Source of the DNA: Puccinia triticina
Taxonomy: Eukaryota > Basidiomycota > Pucciniomycetes > Pucciniales > Pucciniaceae
Assembly (NCBI RefSeq): GCF_026914185.1
Contig: NC_070561.1
Span: forward strand, 7,130,001-7,194,000
Length of the DNA: 64,000 bases
Direction of reading: 5' to 3'
Part shown: in pieces, positions 34,701 through 45,568 of the stretch
Position numbering within the stretch: position 1 is the stretch's first letter
How the letters are laid out: the number at the start of each line of letters is the position of its first letter
The notes under the pieces: generated by a model
The model's input: only the letters and a program-made list of their open reading frames with translations
What the model was told of the DNA's origin: nothing
The model's database searches: none
Made by a program: the position numbers and the translations under genes

Positions 34701-35784
34701 ATTAAGGGGGGCCACCCACTTAAAGTACCCCCTTATTCCTATTCCTTCATGTAATAATTGTATAAATAAGAATTGGCCCCAGAAAGCGCCCAAAAATAGT
34801 ATTACATACATAAATTTAGTAAAACAAACAATGTACCTAAAATTAAACTGTTGTACATTAATGAGTAATATTACTTGTGTAAAAATACCCTGTGAAAGTA
34901 TTATGTAGACTTCTACTGAAGCTCTTTCACATGACAATTGGTTATAAACATGTCATGTGACAGAGTCAGGGAAATTAGTCTATTACAATACAATTAAATT
35001 GCCCACAGCCAAGCCCTTTTCACGGCTACACCTCTGGATACTCACATAGGGAGAAAAGGACTCAGTGATTACGCCCACTGAAGTCTCCTCTATAAATAGA
35101 GGCCTATTTGGCCCTCAGGAAAAGATCCCCCAGACCATTCACCGCCCATAAACTGTAAGTTTGCCGTGAATATTCTCCCCTGCTACTATTGTAGCCCCTT
35201 TTCCCTTTAAAACCATCCCCTGCACGTAAAATCCACTGGATTAAACCTTTAAATATCAAAAATCCCTTATTAGTATATTTACAAGCTTTATCCTTATAAG
35301 TAGTTGCCGTAAGACCCCTGCCTCTGACAAGTAGCCAATCAGTTTAAGCGCTTACCACCTACTTTTTACGCCAATTTTATTCCCTTTAATTAATAATTAA
35401 TAATTATATATTATTAATTACATAATAAATCCTCCTCTTTTTAAAAGGTGTGTTTAAAACCCTTGTAGTGGCCTTATTTACCACGTAACAAGTTTATTAA
35501 TTTACATTACTAGTGTTTAAATCAGCACAGTTATAGTGCTAGGGCCCAAAACCCTTAATTTTGACGGGTTTTTGCCCTAAGCTTCATAAACAGAGCTGTC
35601 AAAACGGGTCGGCGGGTCCACCCAACAGCCAAAATGGCTGCCTGAACCCGACCCAAAAATCTGGCAGGTCTGAGGCGGGTCGGGTCAAAAATGGGTTTTT
35701 GTGACAAAGGTCAACCCAAACCCGGCCCCATACCCGACACAGGCCGGGTACCCGCCGGGTTGACCCAACCCACTTTCATCCCTA
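31719..35784 (-). mobile_element. Ac-like hAT transposon (hAT-2), 4066 bp
   Basis: Ends TAGGGATGAAA and TTTCATCCCTA are perfect 11-bp inverted repeats of the type found at maize Ac. CTGGAAAC flanks both sides (31711-31718 and 35785-35792), a perfect 8-bp duplication. Subterminal regions are packed with CGGGTCGGG/CCCGACCCG motifs (31730-31910, 35605-35775). A minus-strand transposase gene fills 32062-34397; 34600-35590 is AT-rich and non-coding. The site is only a few bases behind the LINE tail and cuts through the LINE's right target duplication, so hAT-2 arrived after the LINE. Confidence 0.95.
32062..34397 (-). pseudogene. hAT-2 transposase, decayed
   Basis: N-terminal exon from ATG at 34397 (lysine-rich, then SEIWNHFKPSGAG, the start of a BED finger). 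The BED region at about 33860-34000 is spread over more than one frame. From 33869 one frame gives LFREFVASLQPQFKLYSR and ALTTDLWTASNQTPYMVISAHFL. In that frame TGA occurs at 33365-33363, then FFHVRCAAHIINLIVKDGL follows. A one-base shift in a CTCTCTC run (about 33240) leads to a frame with two further TGA codons (AISKI*ESVQYIRSTPS*), and a further shift to LDVPTRWNSTFHML. The last segment, KYWKNPEESAAIFLVFDPRYKL, has TAA at 32538-32536, and ends with the dimerisation block FLIAPMTSIASESAFSTGG (about 32250). The ends of hAT-2 are intact but the gene cannot make a full transposase. Confidence 0.85.
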
Positions 35785-37021
35785 CTGGAAACCCCTTATA
35801 AATGTGGGTAATAAAATCCAGAATCTTGGCTAAATTCATACATTTTTGCAGTCCATTCATACACGTTCCATGCCTATGCTCAGAGAATTTCCAAATTTTT
35901 CATACATTTTTTATGCCTAACATTTTTTCCCTTGGAAGGCAGAAAGATTTTTTGTGAAGCTAGCCACTTTGGGCCTAAACAGTTTTTCCCTTGGAAGGCA
36001 GAAAGTCTAATTTTTTGTGCAACTAGCCACTTTTGATGGATTCAGCGGCACTGGGCCTGGAACTAGCTGTATTGACAGGATGTTTGGGCTCCCCTAGGAG
36101 GCTGATTAGAGGCTAAGCCCTTCTAGAACTCAGCCTCTGAACAATGTACAGCTACGGCACGTCCTCCATGGATCATTGGGTAATAAAAAATTCTTCCTCT
36201 TTTGGCCCTGGGCAGCATTGAAAAACCCAGTGGGAAAAAGCTTGCCCTCTCACTTTCTTCTCCGCGTCCTCTGATGCCTGGCTGCGACCTCCGGAAACTT
36301 CAAGTTGAACTCTGCCAATAGGTCTCTGCTGCTCTTCAGGTTTGCCTCCGGTTCCCATGAATTTGCCGCCGGTGTGGAACTCCTAAAAAATCATGAAAGA
36401 GCTGTGAGGGGAAATAGTCAACTACACTACTAATAATGTAGAAGAGGCTACAGGTGCTGGTGAGGCTGCCCTCTTGACTAATGCTGATGGAGAGAGGGTT
36501 ACACTAAGAAAAGGATTAAAAGGGTGTGGCTGATGATTCTCTTTGACTTAGATGACTTTAACAATTTATGAGTTTGAGGTGTATCAATCCTACTGAGTGA
36601 GAGAGGAGAAGTGAGATGGGGGAAAAGGAAGAAGCTCTTTGAGACACTGGGAGATGGGTCAAGGCACTGAGGTAAAAGGTAAAGAGATATATGCAGGGAA
36701 ATATATTTCTAGAGTGATGGAAGTTTATCTAAGTGTGATGTGAAAAGGTGCTACAGAGGGGATGTAGTAGAAAGTGCATGATGGGGATACAACATCCAGA
36801 GGGGTATTTATATATGTGAGAAGTACTAAAGGGGGGGTAATTAGAGATCAGCCATGGGTACCCGGTATCCGTGGGCGGGTACCCGCCTGCGGGTGCCGGG
36901 TGCGGGTCCGGGTATGTAAATTTTGGATGGCGGGTACCCGTCCAGGTACCCGCTGCAAAAGGTCTGGAGACAAGCAGTTGCGGACGACCTTTTGCAGCGT
37001 GATCATGGCCCCCGCTAACCT

Positions 37022-38140
37022 AACCCTCTTGGTTTCCAGCACATGCTGGACACCAAGAGGGCATACACCCTTGATTTCCGGCACAGAGCGGACATTGGGA
37101 GGGTGTATGTATGCCCTCTTGATGTCCGGTATGTGCTGGACACCAAGAGGGCATACACTCTCAATGTCCGGCCCAGACCGGACATCAAGAATTCACACGC
37201 AGACGTACCCTCTTGATATCCGGCCCAGACCGGGCACCAAGAGGGTGAATACACCCTCAATGACGGTCTATGCCAGCTTCAAGGGTGGTGTAAACTCTTG
37301 ATGACCGGCACAGACCCAAAATTGGGAGGGTATACACACACCCTCTCAATGTCGGGTCTGTGCCGGTCATCAAGACTGTATGCCCTCTTGGTGTCCAGCA
37401 CATACCAGACATCAAGAGGGCATATATACACCCTCCCAATGTCCGCTCTGCCGGAAATCAAGAGTGTATGCCCCCTCGGTGTCCAGCACATACCGGACAT
37501 CAAGAGGGCATACATACACCCTCCCAATGTCCGCTCTGTGCCTGAAATCAAGAGTGTATGCCCGCTTGGCGTCCAGCATGTGCTGGACACCAATATGCCC
37601 TCTCGGCGTCCAGCATGTGCTGGACACCAATATGCCCTCTCGGTGTCCAGCACAGGCCGGACATCAAGAGGGTATACATACACCCTCTCAATACCCGGCC
37701 CAGGTCAGGCATTGAGAGGGTATATACACCCTTGATGACTGGTCTTGTAAGAGCCGAAGCTCTTCACTGAGCTATGGCGTTGGCACAGGGGAGACATCGT
37801 TCTCCTAAGTTTCTGATACCAACGTCGGGCTTGATTGCAAATAGGGACTAGCTCAGAGAGACAAACAGTCGGGGGTCGGGTCTCTGCTATGTACAATTGA
37901 TCTCAAGGGAAAGGAAGAGGAGAATGGAAACAAGAGAAACTTACCTATCTCAGAGAGACAGTCAGTCGGGGGTTGGGTCTCTGCTGAGCTAGGAGGGGTG
38001 GTGACAGCAAGACTATAAGAGGCTGTTGTTGTGCTGGTGACATGTTTGTGAACTCCATAGCGTCCGCGGCGCGGGGGGTTTACAGGTCTGTGTTGGTCAT
38101 CAAGAGGTTACACCACCCTTGAAGCCGGCATAGACTGGCT
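37022..38140. repeat. tandem-hairpin array B, core TTGATGTCCGG
   Basis: Modules of the form CTCTTGATGTCCGGCA.. facing ..TGCTGGACACCAAGAG are joined by small stems GAGGG-CATACATACAC-CCTC. About a dozen modules are visible, with core variants (GGTGTCCAGC, GATGACCGGC). The array is interrupted at 37746-38084 by a solo LTR; the two halves rejoin as one module (TTGATGACTGGTCT / GTGTTGGTCATCAAGAGG). Confidence 0.85.
37746..38084 (-). mobile_element. solo LTR-like element, copy c (339 bp)
   Basis: On the minus strand begins TGTAAACCCCCCG and ends GGCTCTTACA. A perfect 5-bp duplication GGTCT stands at 37741-37745 and 38085-38089. The internal block CAGAGACCC.ACCCCCGACTG..TGTCTCTCTGAG.TAG occurs twice, separated by a 58-nt spacer starting GTAAGT and ending TACATAG (complement of 37887-37944). 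Confidence 0.92.
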
Positions 38141-38585
38141 AGAGGGTTGAATTGTAGGTGGTACCCGTGAGTGATACCCGCCACGGGTACCGCTGGTGCC
38201 GGGTCCAAGTCCGGGTATCTAAATATGCCCAAAATGACTGCAGGTACCCACACTCGCCACGGGACCCGGGTCCACTTGGCAATCTCTAGGGGTAATACAT
38301 GATGAGCACATAGTAACAATATCTGAAGATGAGCAGTAATGATGAAGGTGCAATGACCAAGGAGTTTGTATTAAATGTAACATGTAAAAGATGAAGTAAT
38401 GATGAGCAGAAGTAAGAGTTTACATAATGAAGATGAGCATTTCGTAATAGCTACAACAACTATGAAGGAATGTACTGCTGATATCATATGAAGGGAAAAT
38501 GTGTAATGAAGTTATGTAAGATCTGCAGTCCTATGTAGCTATGATATCAATGAATGATGTATGTAATAAAGCTAAGGATATTTAT

Positions 38586-39005
38586 CAACAATGGGAAGTT
38601 ACGTTATCCAGTTTGCCTAGATGTCATTCAGTTATCCAGTCCTACGTGGTGTAAAATACAACATAAATTGAATCTGTGGGTGTCAAGAGAAAGGTATAAT
38701 GTTGTTTAACAATATGGGCCCCAATTTATTCCAAGGAAATCCTCTTTTTGATGTTAAAATAATGCTTTTGTGACCAAATATCAGTTATCTGGTCTAAGTT
38801 ACCCAGATAACTGATTTTTGGTCACAAAAGTGATATTTCAACATCCAAAATAGGGGTATATTCAAAAAAAAGTGGGACCATACTGTTAATCAACATTCAG
38901 CCTTTCTTTTGACACCCACACAATTTATGTTGGATTTCACACCCCAGAGGACTGGATAACTAAATCACACCGAGGCGAACTGGATAACATAACTTCCCAT
39001 TGTTG
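38586..39005. mobile_element. 420-bp palindromic element, TIR CAACAATGGGAAGTTA
   Basis: Flanked by TATTTAT on both sides (38579-38585, 39006-39012); the uninterrupted family B copy at 14.4 kb shows the empty site. The arms run almost to the centre: CAGTTATCC motifs near both ends, then GCTTTTGTGACCAAA facing TTTGGTCACAAAAG at 38760-38830. The element is essentially one long hairpin without coding capacity. Confidence 0.88.
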
Positions 39006-39199
39006 TATTTATGAAGAAAATACCTGCCAAAACTATGAATGCCAATAACTTCTGATCCATTTGGAAATCCTAGGTGAAATGAGTGGGTGACTAGGGGTAA
39101 AATGGGGTGTAGAATCTGAATATGAAATGATGATGAGGTATTTTGGAAGGGTTTATGAGATATGGAAGTGGTGGTATGAACAGGAACAGGGTTACCACA

Positions 39200-40120
39200 C
39201 TGGTCCAAATCTGCGCCAGCTGAAGAGGTATTGAGTTGTCCGCCCTCTCTGCCAACTGTCCAGTATGCCGTCAACCTCCCACTCGTCTCCGCCAAGAAAA
39301 ATCTTGTGCAATGCTCCACACCATAAATTTCAGTGCAATAATCAGGGAAATTATTTTGCAGCAAAAGCAACATTCCATCATTCCAAATGCATGGAGGAGC
39401 CACACGCTGGGAAAGGATTGAAGAGCCAAATGCCAAAAGATATGTTGTGGGTAGTGACAGGGGCAAACACTTCCCGAGAAAATCTTTTGAGCAAGATCTT
39501 CTGTATCCTTGAATGCAAAGAAATTCTTGAGATGCTCTAGAGAGATCAATTCGTACTGGTAAAGGAACTTGACAATTCCGAACACCAATTGCTGGAGAAA
39601 AGGCTTCCACAGTTTTTCTATCATGCGCTCCATAATAGGGGGGTTCACGTTGCAAAAAAAGCAATGCTGATTTTGTCTGCTCATGCACCTGTGAGTAAGG
39701 TTTATGCCTTGCAGATTGCTTCCAAAGGGGAGCTGCCCAGCCAAACCTTTTTGCTTTCTCACAATTTTCAAAAGTTGCATCTGCTGGTTTTGGTTGCTGA
39801 TTTTCAAAATCAGCCTTACGTGAACCCCCCTAATACTGGTACTCGTTGTACACCTCTTCAATCGGCATGATTTCATGCCACAGATCAGTTAACCTTTTGA
39901 GCCATCCCCATGTAACCTTATCCATGACCACATCCAGAACATCCCTGTAAGTTTTCCTGGCTCAGGAGCAGTCCTTTTGAGAACTTTTTTCCAAAAACGT
40001 GGAAATGTTGAATAAAGAGTGATGCCATGAAATTGAATATTTTGATTCCATGCCGGAGAGATTGCAACTCCCATCTCTGACAGATTTTCATCACAAGCAA
40101 TCACTCTCTTGCTTTTAAGC
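39200..40120 (-). pseudogene. decayed coding relic, unknown family
   Basis: Several minus-strand frames read like protein in turn: DENLSEMGVAISPAWNQN near 40090, then TWGWLKRLTDLWHEIMPIEEV near 39880, a cysteine/proline-rich CFFCNVNPPIMERM near 39640, and FLYQYELISLEHLKNFF near 39550. No frame stays open throughout. The family B LTR is inserted at its downstream end. It looks like an old transposase or host gene with frameshifts, but I do not recognise it. Confidence 0.35.
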
Positions 40121-40373
40121 ACAGGTTACTGCGCGGTGAGACATGTTATGTACTGAAGTTTGTGGGCGCCTGGAAGCGCGGCTGGTGGGGGATCTATAAC
40201 TTTCGGTACTTTGGACCACATCCACACAAACCTCGAGCGGCATTGCCTTTCGATATCACCTAGAAGAGAAGCTAGGAAAGAAGTGGGTTCCGTATTTCGA
40301 CACCATCAGTGAATCACATGTTTTGCGTATATCAAATGTATCATGGAAAAGAAGAGGAAACGGAGGAAAATAC

Positions 40374-40695
40374 CTATTTCGCCTTGAAGGCTTGGCTATG
40401 TAGTGTGCTACTTGAGAGCAGCACAAAATAATAGAGGCTAGTCGTTGGCGCTTCGAAAGCATGGCGTGCATTGAACGGGAGGCAAAGAAAGCGTTCAGGC
40501 AGGTTCAGGCTCAGCGTATTGCCCGGAGCAGCACAAGAGTTAAACAAAGCGGACTCAGCATAAGTCCCATTTGAGGCTCTCTCAAGCCGAAGAGTCAAGC
40601 TGTCAAACTTTCTTCTCTCTTGTGGATTTTGTCCAAGATACATTGACAAGAGACTCGACCAGCAAATAAAGCAATACTACCAAACTTTCATACAT
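40374..40695 (-). CDS. possible small gene, signal-peptide-like start
   Basis: A minus-strand ATG at 40695 begins a hydrophobic stretch (SLVVLLYLLVESLVNVSW) that looks like a signal peptide, but that frame stops after about 30 codons. An overlapping frame (40649-40374) is open for 91 codons, ending directly before a GTATTT. A spliced or frameshifted small secreted protein is possible; equally this may be chance. Confidence 0.2.
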
Positions 40696-40699
40696 TTTG

Positions 40700-41140
40700 A
40701 GGTTCTCCCTGGTTCTCCTTTTCCAACGCCCTTGTCCACATGCACAAAATTACAAAAAGCAAATGGAAACTAAGAAGAGTACATAATTACACAACCGTGA
40801 CAACGCAGAAAAGTGCTGAGAGAGATAAAAAACACTGCGAGTGTGTATATACAACAATAACAACAACACACATATATGCTGATACATCTATTAAGAAAAA
40901 AAATGTTTATACGACCTTGAACATTATACAATCCTTCAAAGCAGAAAAATAATGAAGATTTTATGAAAGAAAAGAGTTATATTTAAGAGGAAAGACAAAT
41001 CCAAATATATCTATTGTGATGATAGAGGAGAGATGTGAATGTCTTCAAAAGTGTTTTGAGGGAAACCTAATGAGAATGATGATTAAATGTTGATCAGGAA
41101 ACACGGAAGTTGCGACTGAGGATTTTGTGGGATGGTCGTA
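40700..41140. other. AT-rich intergenic region, no gene seen
   Basis: Low-complexity A-rich sequence between the relics and the 3' end of the next minus-strand gene. Confidence 0.45.
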
Positions 41141-41145
41141 GTTTC

Positions 41146-42771
41146 TCAAGTCTTGTAATACAAGTTGCGATTGCGGATCCAATCACAGCCGACCCATTCG
41201 TCTTTGGACCCAGAAACAAGTCGTTTACTGATCATTAGAGGCCATGAAATGTCAGTTTAGTACTTACGTTGGTTTTCTACTTGAAAAAAGAGAAAAAAAC
41301 ATACAGGTAAAATAATAGCATGTCTCCGAAAACTACATTGATACAGCCAAAATACACGTGGATGAATGATGTTAAGTAGAGGTCAGCACTACGTTAGCCT
41401 GAATAACTGTGGTTGGAAAGAAATACTCAACTGTACTGGGCAGAGCCAATCCCGTAATGCTGAATAATGGTTATTTCCCCCAAATAAGTAAGAAAAAAAA
41501 ACGAGTTATTTTGATTGTGAAGTAAGAGTGAGTACAAAGTGTGAAGTAAGAGTGAGTACAAAGGACTGACGATGGAAGGGTCATCCAGTTGGCTATCCAA
41601 ACCGATGGTCATTTTACCCCATTCGATGACTTTGATGTTGAATTCTTTAAGGACGAGTCGGTTAGATTCTTCGAGTTGATGGATTCTTTCGGCAGCAAAC
41701 GCGTTGGTGAGACTAGCATTACCCAACTGCATTGAGCGATACATAATTTCGATTGGTCGGTCGAGATAGTTTGAGTTTTGGGAAGGACCATAGATTGCTT
41801 TTAAGGAGTCAATCAACATCTTCAAGAAGCTTCGAAGTCTGACTCTATGGTAGGCCAACTCGGTCAATGATAACGGATTGCCATCGCCCAAATTGATGAT
41901 TTTCAAGCCTGTAGGGCCCTCTTTGGCCCTTGGTTGGACATCCGGCAAATTGTATTGGGCCGTCCGAGTTCTAGCTAGATATTCTAGATCCCAAAAGCCA
42001 GTGTTGAAGACGATGAGATCGGGCTTGGCGATCAGATTAGCTCGCAGGAGTGGTAGGAAGAAGGTCTCCATTTTGCTCTCAAACTCTTGAGGCAAGTCTT
42101 CGCGAGCATGGAAGAACGGGACCTCCTTCTTTACGCCGAGACCCATGAGGAACCAGTTGTAGAGGGTGAAGTTGAGCTCGGGCAGATAGGCCATTCCGAT
42201 CCTGTGGGACTCGAGTTTAGGGATAGCAATGTGAGCCTGGTCAGGGGCTTCGAAGAACTTGTGGTGGCCTTTCGTGCCGGCCAAGCCCCGCCTACCGAAA
42301 TGCGTGACAAGGTTCCGGTCAATCGAGTCTCCGATCATGATCACCGATCGGTTCCTCAAGAAGTCTAATTCAAGGAACTTGTGCTCGTGGATCGTCGCGG
42401 TTAAAGATGGAACAACCCAGTCCTGATCTGGAGCATCCAGCGCGGGCTGCTTGTGGTCGTTGTAGATGATATATCTCGAATCGTGTAGGTTGTCTGCCGT
42501 GAAGAGATGTCCGAGTTCAGCGTATGGGTCACAATCGGGCGGCACTTTGAATCGATTGGTCGGGTTCTGTGCCAACCAGCTCGACACATGCCAGCTGTAG
42601 ATCCGAAGAGAAGAGAGTTCAGTTCCTCGTACGATATACCCATAGAAACTGGTGTTCACTCAACTCAGATGGAGATTTGCTATCGCCAGTCGACCTTCTC
42701 AGCAGGTATACGAGACAGAGCAGCAGTGCCAAAGCTTGCAGGAACCTGACCAGCGGATTCGTCCTCGTCAT
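41146..42771 (-). CDS. SGNH/PC-esterase-like type II membrane protein
   Basis: Minus-strand gene starting at ATG 42771. The first exon gives a short basic N-terminus and one membrane segment (FLQALALLLCLVYLL), so the rest should lie in the secretory lumen. A likely intron of about 60 nt (ending CTACAG near 42600) leads to WHVSSWLAQNP. The main exon contains SVIMIGDSIDRNLVTHF, with the GDS motif of SGNH hydrolases/PC-esterases, then LPELNFTLYNWFLMG, PDLIVFNTGFWDLEYLA (a block-III-like N/D region) and DRPIEIMYRSMQLGN. It leaves this exon at a GTCAGT near 41575. A final exon near 41146-41230 plausibly ends SKDEWVGCDWIRNRNLYYKT before TGA. Related fungal proteins are thought to modify cell-surface glycans; substrate is unknown. 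Exon borders at both ends are inferred. Confidence 0.75.
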
Positions 42772-43166
42772 TGTCGTGTATGTCTGTGCTCGTCCGTGCC
42801 GTCGTTCTGGGTTTGCAGGATGGTTGGAGGCTGGCTGTGGCTCCTGTTGACCATCGAAGTCGACTGACGACTGTCCCTGGGATTACATAATCGCCACCGA
42901 TGAAGGCGCAGCACCCCGCAGCACCCCGCAAGAAATTAGTGACTAACTTTTTGACGCGTTGAGAACAAGCGCGTGGTGACGGGGCCACTTCTGCCATATT
43001 GGAGCGTAGTATTAATGTGTTATGTGAATCAAGATCCAATTGTCCTGCTGGTATATTACACTTATGTACATATTACAAGAGGAGATAACGACCAATTACA
43101 ACTAAAGTGGCATTAAAACACAAGCAGGCCGGAAAAATGGGGGAAAAAAGAACAAGATCAAGAGAT

Positions 43167-45568
43167 TCAGTTGTATGACTGGCTGGAGGGGCCAGGGACC
43201 GGATCATGCTGCCCGTGGGAAGCAGGCACCATTTCGCGCTTGCAGGGTGCCTCTAGCACTTGAATCACGTTGTGTTTTTTCTTCAAGTGGTCGATATATG
43301 GCTGGCTCTCCAGGCATGCGAAGTCCGTCTTACACTGCTCGAAGTATTTGCATTTTTCTTGAAAATCATCGAATGAAGTAATTTAACAATGATCAGTAAA
43401 AAAAGTAAGGAATCCAGAGGGGTTTGGAGTAAGAGGAACATACCCCTCTTCGTTGAAGCCTTCTGCTTTGTCTTCCGTTGCTTTGGTGCTGGCCCGTTGT
43501 GTTTTTTCCACATGTGCTTCGCCAGCTCATTGGGATTCTTGTAGTCAGCATTGCAAACTTTACAAACTGGTACAAGTCAAAAACAAAACAAAAATTATGA
43601 GTGCTGTTTTTTTTGCCTGCAGAAATGAATGCAAGATAAAACTAACACAAGGGCTTCGGATCGTGTCCGTGCTTTGTCCTAAGGTGATTCCTCAGGTTCC
43701 ACAAATCTTTCCTCTCATACAGTTTCCCACAGCCTTCTTCCCCACATTGCAATATGTCATTAGGTAACCTGTTCACATATTTGTCAACAATATCTTCGCC
43801 TGAATGCAAAACAAGAGTTAGTTCAAGTTTCTCCTATCTAAGTTTGTGATCGCGTTTCTGAGAACTTGGAGCAAAATGGGTGACTCACCTAGTCTGAGGG
43901 GTTTCTTTCTGGTTGATTGTTGGGGTGTCTGATCATTAGATTCTAGAGCTTCACCGGCTGAAGGAGAAATCAGGGTTAGTTGTAGTTACTTTTATCTGGT
44001 TTTACAATCAAGATTCTGAGAGCATGGCATGAAATGAATAATTCACCTCGTTTCTTGCCTTTCGCCCCCGCCGTCCTCGCTGGGTGGCCAACTTCGGCAG
44101 TATTTCGGGAAGGAAGGGTGTCCTGATGGCTCGGCAGGTAGGAGGGACCGGATTGAACGATCCTGGTGCTGCCATTCGCGCGGCTCGGCGGTTGAGACAC
44201 TAGAGTTGAAAGTTTCGACAGAATTCTTTGAGCAACGATGTACATATTTCTATAGAATGAAGTCAAGAATTACCACGTGAGGGCAGCGATGCGATGGGTC
44301 TTTCCACGAGATAATAGGCACTGGCCCTGGGGCTATGATCTGAGGAGGAAAGTAGAGAGACAGTATCAACAGCAATCCAATAGGTGGTCATGAGAAGAAT
44401 GTGCGCCCACCAATTGGCGGCTGGGCGGGAAACAAAAAATCGTCACGGGCATTTTGCCCCCACGCCATCGGTGCCAGTGATCCAGGTTGGTTCGCTGGTG
44501 TTGATGCTGTTGTCACAGAGTTGTATCAGCCATAATACGTAAGTCTTAATAAATGTGAAAGCTCACGGTCTGAAGGTAGTGATGGGGAGAGTCCATAGGA
44601 GTCGTGTCCTAGGCTGGGTGTGAAATAATTGGCTGGAGTAAAGATTAGGTCAGTCACTGAAATCTAACAATAACGATGTGGTCATCATGAAAACATGTTC
44701 GACTCACCGCCTGATCTTTGCAATGCGTCGAAGTTCGTGAAGTCCTGCGGTCCCATCGCCGCCATGTATCCAACCTCGCTTGCTGGCACCGATGCTAACA
44801 AGAAGTGTTTCCACAGAGACTCGAGTATTGTCAGTCATAATGCATACATCTAGATTGATATAAATGCTCACGGTATGGGGCCAGCGACAAGGGCGCGACT
44901 TCATCACCCGGAAAGGGGTCTGTAGTAAAGATTATAGCCACATCAATTCGTCAACAAAAATGTGGAAATAGTAGGAACATTGGCGCCTCACCATTTAACA
45001 AAGCTTGTGCAAGGATGTTAATCTGCTCGGGTGAAAGCGTTTCCAGAAGCTTTGAAAACTGCTCAGATGAAAGTGGAATCGCGCAGTTGTCTGTCTCTGT
45101 AATTGAACATGTCTGGGGCCCCATCGGCGCCATTGCTCTAGGCACGTTTGCTGGTGCCGAGGGTATGAATCGTGTCAGTAATAATGTGTAAAGCTGGACG
45201 AATGTAAACGCTCACGATGTGGCGCTATCAAGGAGGGGTGGATTCCATTGACCCCATGAGATGTGAAAGAGGGGGCTGAAGTAAAGATTCGAGTCAGCAA
45301 ATCAGCAAAGATATGGAAGTCATGATAGCACTAAGGACTTACCATTTTCAGGCGGAATGTCAGAATTATACAAACGAGCATTTGTCCCCGGTGCCATCGG
45401 CGGGATCAGTTCAGCTGGGTTTGCCGGTGCTGGTACGGTGAAATACGCAGGGAGTCGCTGGTTTATTGGCTGAGAAGGGCCCTCAAACTGACCGTCCTCT
45501 GCGGATATAGATGTGGACCCGTCTGAGGGATTACAGTGGTAGTGTTCAACATAGCCAGAGTGGTTCAT
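43167..45568 (-). CDS. C2H2 zinc-finger protein with many small exons
   Basis: From ATG 45568 the first exon gives MNHSGYVEHYHCNPSDG and a proline/alanine-rich stretch. A chain of short exons then follows, most ending at GTGAGC, GTAAGT or similar, and encodes disordered Pro/Ala/Ser-rich sequence with the recurring phrase (S/A)xPAxxxxxxAPMGPQ. A basic segment (RTAGAKGKKRG near 44050) and KKPLRLG precede three fingers, each in its own exon: LQCGEEGCGKLYERKDLW...RNHLRTKHG (43675-43750), VCKVCNADYKNPNELAKHMWKKH (43505-43565) and CKYFEQCKTDFACLESQPYIDHLKKKH (43275-43355). The stop is TGA at 43169-43167. It is probably a nuclear DNA-binding regulator. All predicted exons are open, though the exact splice pattern of the middle part is by eye. 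Confidence 0.75.
44470..45450 (-). repeat. tandemly duplicated exon-intron units in the C2H2 gene
   Basis: CATCGGCGCCAT..(C/T)GC..GCTGG(T/C)GC on the plus strand occurs near 44467, 44757, 45123 and 45397; between these, the introns also match (GCTCACG near 44565, 44868 and 45211, preceded by CATTA or CATAAT and T.AATAA). Units are about 300-340 bp. The encoded phrase is (S/A)xPAxxxxx.AxMxxG.. in each. Confidence 0.7.

Larger units (their letters stand above)
36842..38288. mobile_element. non-autonomous hAT-type element carrying hairpin array B
   Basis: Flanked by a perfect 8-bp duplication GGGGTAAT (36834-36841, 38289-38296). Ends are TAGAGATCAGCCA and the complement of TAGAGATTGCCAA, matching at most positions. 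Subterminal GGGTACCCG/CGGGTACC motifs crowd both ends (36855-36955, 38155-38275). The interior has no transposase; it is hairpin array B plus a solo LTR (37746-38084). This links the hairpin arrays to hAT transposition. Confidence 0.85.
36373..39199 (-). mobile_element. LTR-like family B copy 2, with two nested insertions
   Basis: On the minus strand it begins TGTGGTAACC (39199) and ends TTCCACA (36373), matching 14222-15170. Flanking bases CCGG and CTGG suggest a 4-bp target duplication with one C>T change. The family B sequence is split by the hAT-type element at 36842-38288 and the palindromic element at 38586-39005; without them it is about 950 bp, the same as copy 1. Confidence 0.8.

Noticed and set aside
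36774..37301. 175-codon ORF across the left end of the array element
   Set aside because: It runs through the family B LTR, the hAT end and array B, so it cannot be an evolved protein.
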